NCBI GenBank assembly: GCA_016699405.1
Contig: CP064972.1
Coordinates: 2,387,501-2,451,500 of the forward strand
Length of the DNA: 64,000 nt
Source: Holophagales bacterium
GTDB taxonomy: Bacteria; Acidobacteriota; Thermoanaerobaculia; Multivoradales; JAGPDF01
Direction: 5' to 3'
Part shown: positions 62,033-64,000 of the stretch, piece by piece
How the letters are laid out: each line of letters opens with the position of its first letter
Numbering within the stretch: the stretch's first letter is position 1
Made by a program: the position numbers and the translations under genes
The notes under the pieces: model-generated
Told to the model about the DNA's origin: nothing
Seen by the model: only the letters and a program-made list of their open reading frames with translations
Database searches by the model: none

Positions 62033-62353
62033 ATGGACGGCGAGAGGAAGCCCTTGTTCATCGGAATCGGCGGGCACGTCGTGGCGCTCGACCCGGGCAC
62101 CGGGAGCGAGCTCTGGCGGACCAAGCTCAAGTCGAGCCCGTTCGTCACCGTGACGACGCAGGGCGACGCCATCTTCGCGGGTGCGGGCGGCGAGCTCTGG
62201 TGCCTCGACCCGGCGACCGGGGCGATTCGCTGGCACAATCCGCTCAAGGGCCTCGGGCTGAACGTCGTGGGCTTCGCCGGCTCACCGGCGGTGCTGCTCG
62301 CGGCGATCGCTGCGGCGCAGGCCGCCGCGGCTGTCGCGGCGTCTTCGGGCTGA
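62033..62353 (+). CDS. small PQQ-like beta-propeller repeat protein
   Basis: 106 residues, 20 bp after the SPFH gene with GGGGAG before the ATG. Two PQQ-type blades are visible: VVALDPGTGSELWRTKL (~17-33) and LWCLDPATGAIRWHNPL (~56-72). The C-terminus is hydrophobic and Ala-rich (AVLLAAIAAAQAAAAVAA). No signal peptide precedes the repeats. Two blades cannot close a propeller alone, so it may oligomerise or be a remnant. Position suggests co-transcription with nfeD and the SPFH gene. Confidence 0.78.
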   Translation: MDGERKPLFIGIGGHVVALDPGTGSELWRTKLKSSPFVTVTTQGDAIFAGAGGELWCLDPATGAIRWHNPLKGLGLNVVGFAGSPAVLLAAIAAAQAAAAVAASSG

Positions 62354-62546
62354 CGCGCAGCGCCGCGCCGGAGCTCGGCGGCCGGGCGGGTGCGGCGCCG
62401 GTTCCGCGCGTGGACCAGTTCACAGCGCAGGCGTTCGCGCCGCTTATCCTCGGAGAGGGATCGGTCCGGCGAACGACCGGTCAGTCGCGATCGCTTGCTC
62501 AGCCGAGGCTGGCGGCATCGCGCGGGGGGAGAGAGGAGCTTGGCCG

Positions 62547-63140
62547 ATGCGCGCCAGCCGCGCGATCGGAAGGACCTTGATCTGCTTGAGTCTTGGGCTG
62601 GGAGTGGCGTCCGCAGCGGCGGCTCAACCGCAGTGCGGCGGGATCGGCGGCGGCGCCGTCGAGGTGATGGCGATCAACCGCGAGGCGAACACCGATTCCG
62701 GCCCTTGGGGTGCCGGCAATCGACACGGGTTCGAGCTCACCCCGCCCGCCGCCGTGAGCTTCGATTGCATCGAAGCGAAGCTGGGCTCGAACGTCCCCTG
62801 GCCGATCGAGCTGACCGTGTACACGCAGCGCAACGGGACCGTGCTCGCGACGGGCAGCGTGGTTCCCGCCCTCCCCTTCGTCTGGACCGGATTCGCTCTC
62901 GACGCCTCGGTCACGTTCACCGCCGGCAGTCCCTACTTCCTCGCCTTCTCCTCGCCGAACGGCACGGGGTGGATTCCGGGCGTCCTGGTCGGCGGAGCGA
63001 CGGCGTTGCCCTGGTGGTACTCGGGGATCGGGTCGTCGTTCTTCGACGTGCCGTTCGGCTCGGCGAGCCCGGGGTTCCGCTTCATGGTCCTGCCGGTCTT
63101 CGCCGACGGATTCGAGACCGGCGACCTGCAGCGATGGTGA
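62547..63140 (+). CDS. secreted protein with C-terminal DGFE-type tag
   Basis: 197 residues. The signal peptide (LICLSLGLGVASAAAAQP) precedes a beta-sandwich-like body (VEVMAINREANTD, SFDCIEAKLGSNVPWPIELTVY, FTAGSPYFLAFSS). The protein ends FADGFETGDLQRW, very close to the tag on the sulfatase and the beta-helix protein. A single pair of Cys near the N-terminus and one later are present. No enzymatic motif. Probably an extracytoplasmic structural or binding protein. Confidence 0.75.
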   Translation: MRASRAIGRTLICLSLGLGVASAAAAQPQCGGIGGGAVEVMAINREANTDSGPWGAGNRHGFELTPPAAVSFDCIEAKLGSNVPWPIELTVYTQRNGTVLATGSVVPALPFVWTGFALDASVTFTAGSPYFLAFSSPNGTGWIPGVLVGGATALPWWYSGIGSSFFDVPFGSASPGFRFMVLPVFADGFETGDLQRW

Positions 63141-63189
63141 CGATCCATCCTCGCCGGTCGCCCGGCGAGAATCGTGGAGGACCGAGGCG

Positions 63190-63363
63190 ATGAAGAAAAC
63201 GACGCGGCGGGAGAGCGAGCGCGAGCCGAAGGCGCCGGCCCCCAAGCACGGCGAGTGCGGCATGACGCACGGCGACTGCATCAGCACCTGGAAGGGCTGC
63301 TGCGACCGCGAGGCGGGGCACGGCGGCTCGCACCACTGCAGCTCCTGCAACTCGACCTTCTGA
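63190..63363 (+). CDS. 57-residue Cys/His-rich small protein
   Basis: ATG 63190 to TGA 63361-63363, with GGAGG nine bases upstream. A basic start (MKKTTRRESEREPKAPAPK) is followed by HGECGMTHGDCISTWKGCC and HGGSHHCSSC. Six Cys and five His in the last ~38 residues suggest metal binding or disulfides. There is no signal peptide, so a cytoplasmic zinc or iron site is more likely. The family is not recognised. Too short for automated calling, but the ribosome site and composition support it. Confidence 0.65.
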   Translation: MKKTTRRESEREPKAPAPKHGECGMTHGDCISTWKGCCDREAGHGGSHHCSSCNSTF

Positions 63364-63367
63364 GCCG

Positions 63368-64000
63368 TCAGCGGCGCCGGAAGCAGCCGACGTCGCGCGC
63401 ACTGGTCACCTCCAGGCGCTCGACGTCGGCGAAGCGTGCCCGCTCGGCGGCGCGCGCGCCGCGATAGCTCGCGGCGAGCAGGTCGTCGAGGGCCGGGCGG
63501 TCGAGCGCGAGCCGGTCGGCGCAGCGTTCGCGACCCACGAGCTCGAAATCGGCGGCGAGCTCGGCGGCGATCGGACCGAGCCGGTCGCGTGCGGTCGCCG
63601 CCCCTTGGACGACTTCGCGCAGCTCGGCGAGGTCGTCGGGTGCCGGCACGGCGACGAGCAGCCTCCCTCCGGGGCGCAGGACGCGTGCGAGCTCCGTCAC
63701 CGGGCGGCGCGCCAGGAGCGACATCGCGAGATCGAAGCTCGCCGCGGCGAAGGGGAGGCCACGGTCGGCGTTGGCGACGACCCAGAGAGCCCTCGGGAGC
63801 TGCATGGCGGCGAGGTCGATCGCCTCGGCGGAAAGATCGACACCGTGCGCGTCGATGGGGCGGCGCTCGGCGAGAAACGCGAGCGCGGAGCCTTCGCCGC
63901 AGCCGACGTCGAGCACCGCCGGACGGGCGACCTCGAGCTCGGTGACCTGGGCGAGCAGGTGGCGATGGAGCGGCGCCTCGATGCCGCGGGCCACCAGGCG
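63368..64000 (-). CDS. RlmA-like class I SAM methyltransferase, 5' end outside window
   Basis: The frame is open to the window edge (first visible codons encode RLVARGIEAPLHRHL), so the N-terminus is missing. The SAM site VLDVGCGEGSALAFLA is followed by DAHGVDLSAEAIDLAA, LPFAAASFDLAMSLLA and ELARVLRPGGRLLVAVPAPDDLAELREVV, the pattern of RlmA/TlrB 23S rRNA m1G methyltransferases. Those have an N-terminal CxxC zinc site that would lie beyond the edge. Start seen at an internal GTG is not believable. Converges with the small Cys/His protein. Confidence 0.82.
   Translation of the reverse strand, partial: RLVARGIEAPLHRHLLAQVTELEVARPAVLDVGCGEGSALAFLAERRPIDAHGVDLSAEAIDLAAMQLPRALWVVANADRGLPFAAASFDLAMSLLARRPVTELARVLRPGGRLLVAVPAPDDLAELREVVQGAATARDRLGPIAAELAADFELVGRERCADRLALDRPALDDLLAASYRGARAAERARFADVERLEVTSARDVGCFRRR

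Noticed and set aside
1..64000. tRNA or rRNA genes
   Set aside because: No T-loop-like GGTTCGAATC blocks or rRNA signatures were noticed on reading; a covariance search would be needed to be certain.

Overview
This is a very GC-rich, gene-dense chromosomal window from a Gram-negative-type bacterium. Lipobox and Sec signal peptides, a periplasmic-type PPIase, a TonB-like protein, and AsmA-like and DGFE-tagged secreted proteins all point that way. The mix suggests an Acidobacteriota genome, possibly Thermoanaerobaculia-like: a VWFA-related protein of the type common in that phylum, a sortilin-like BNR-repeat protein, an FAD-linked alkyl-DHAP synthase, and several secreted proteins carrying a short DGFExG...W motif. 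The assignment is inference from gene content; no rRNA or tRNA gene was seen. Most long antisense ORFs are high-GC shadows.

Layout. 1-9.7 kb: the tail of a PpiC-type foldase, a membrane glycosyltransferase-like protein, an RNA methyltransferase, a flavin reductase, apaG, and a tightly packed minus-strand operon for an alkylglycerone-phosphate synthase homologue, glycerol-3-phosphate dehydrogenase and a lipid kinase (ether-lipid chemistry). 9.7-15.6 kb: an accessory island of less GC-rich or atypical genes: a HEPN-like protein, a Cys-rich secreted protein, a TonB-like lipoprotein, a lipoprotein broken by an in-frame TGA, two related Phd/YefM antitoxins (one with an intact RelE/ParE toxin, one with only a toxin stub), a LexA-type winged-helix protein without a protease domain, and a MazEF-like pair. 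15.7-32.9 kb: a cysteine desulfurase-like protein, ispG, a VWFA-related protein, the BNR-repeat protein, a GAF-GGDEF-EAL protein with degenerate catalytic motifs, an AsmA-like protein ending in a META domain, a RAYT transposase with tandem REP-like repeats, secreted proteins and a SOUL protein. 33-47 kb: a large glutamate synthase, a hydrolase-like protein, a frameshifted VWA protein, an IS110 transposase (frameshifted) beside palindromic repeats, a beta-helix protein, an ABC-F ATPase and an AAA/DUF4143 protein with an operator-like palindrome over its own start codon. 47-64 kb: a PD40/cytochrome-like secreted protein, an anaerobic sulfatase-maturase/sulfatase pair, SUI1-GGDEF, SPFH-GYF/zinc-ribbon/lipoprotein genes, a methyltransferase, ParA, RecQ, an NfeD-SPFH-PQQ-like cluster, a secreted DGFE protein, a 57-residue Cys/His-rich protein and an RlmA-like methyltransferase cut by the window edge.

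The most unusual non-coding structure is a dispersed repeat of exactly 316 nt in two of its three copies. It is rich in long inverted repeats, has a variable core, and sits in this window only between convergent genes (4829-5194, 5208-5523, 16921-17236). Four genes carry apparent single-step frameshifts and one an in-frame stop, so residual indel errors in the assembly should be considered before calling them dead.
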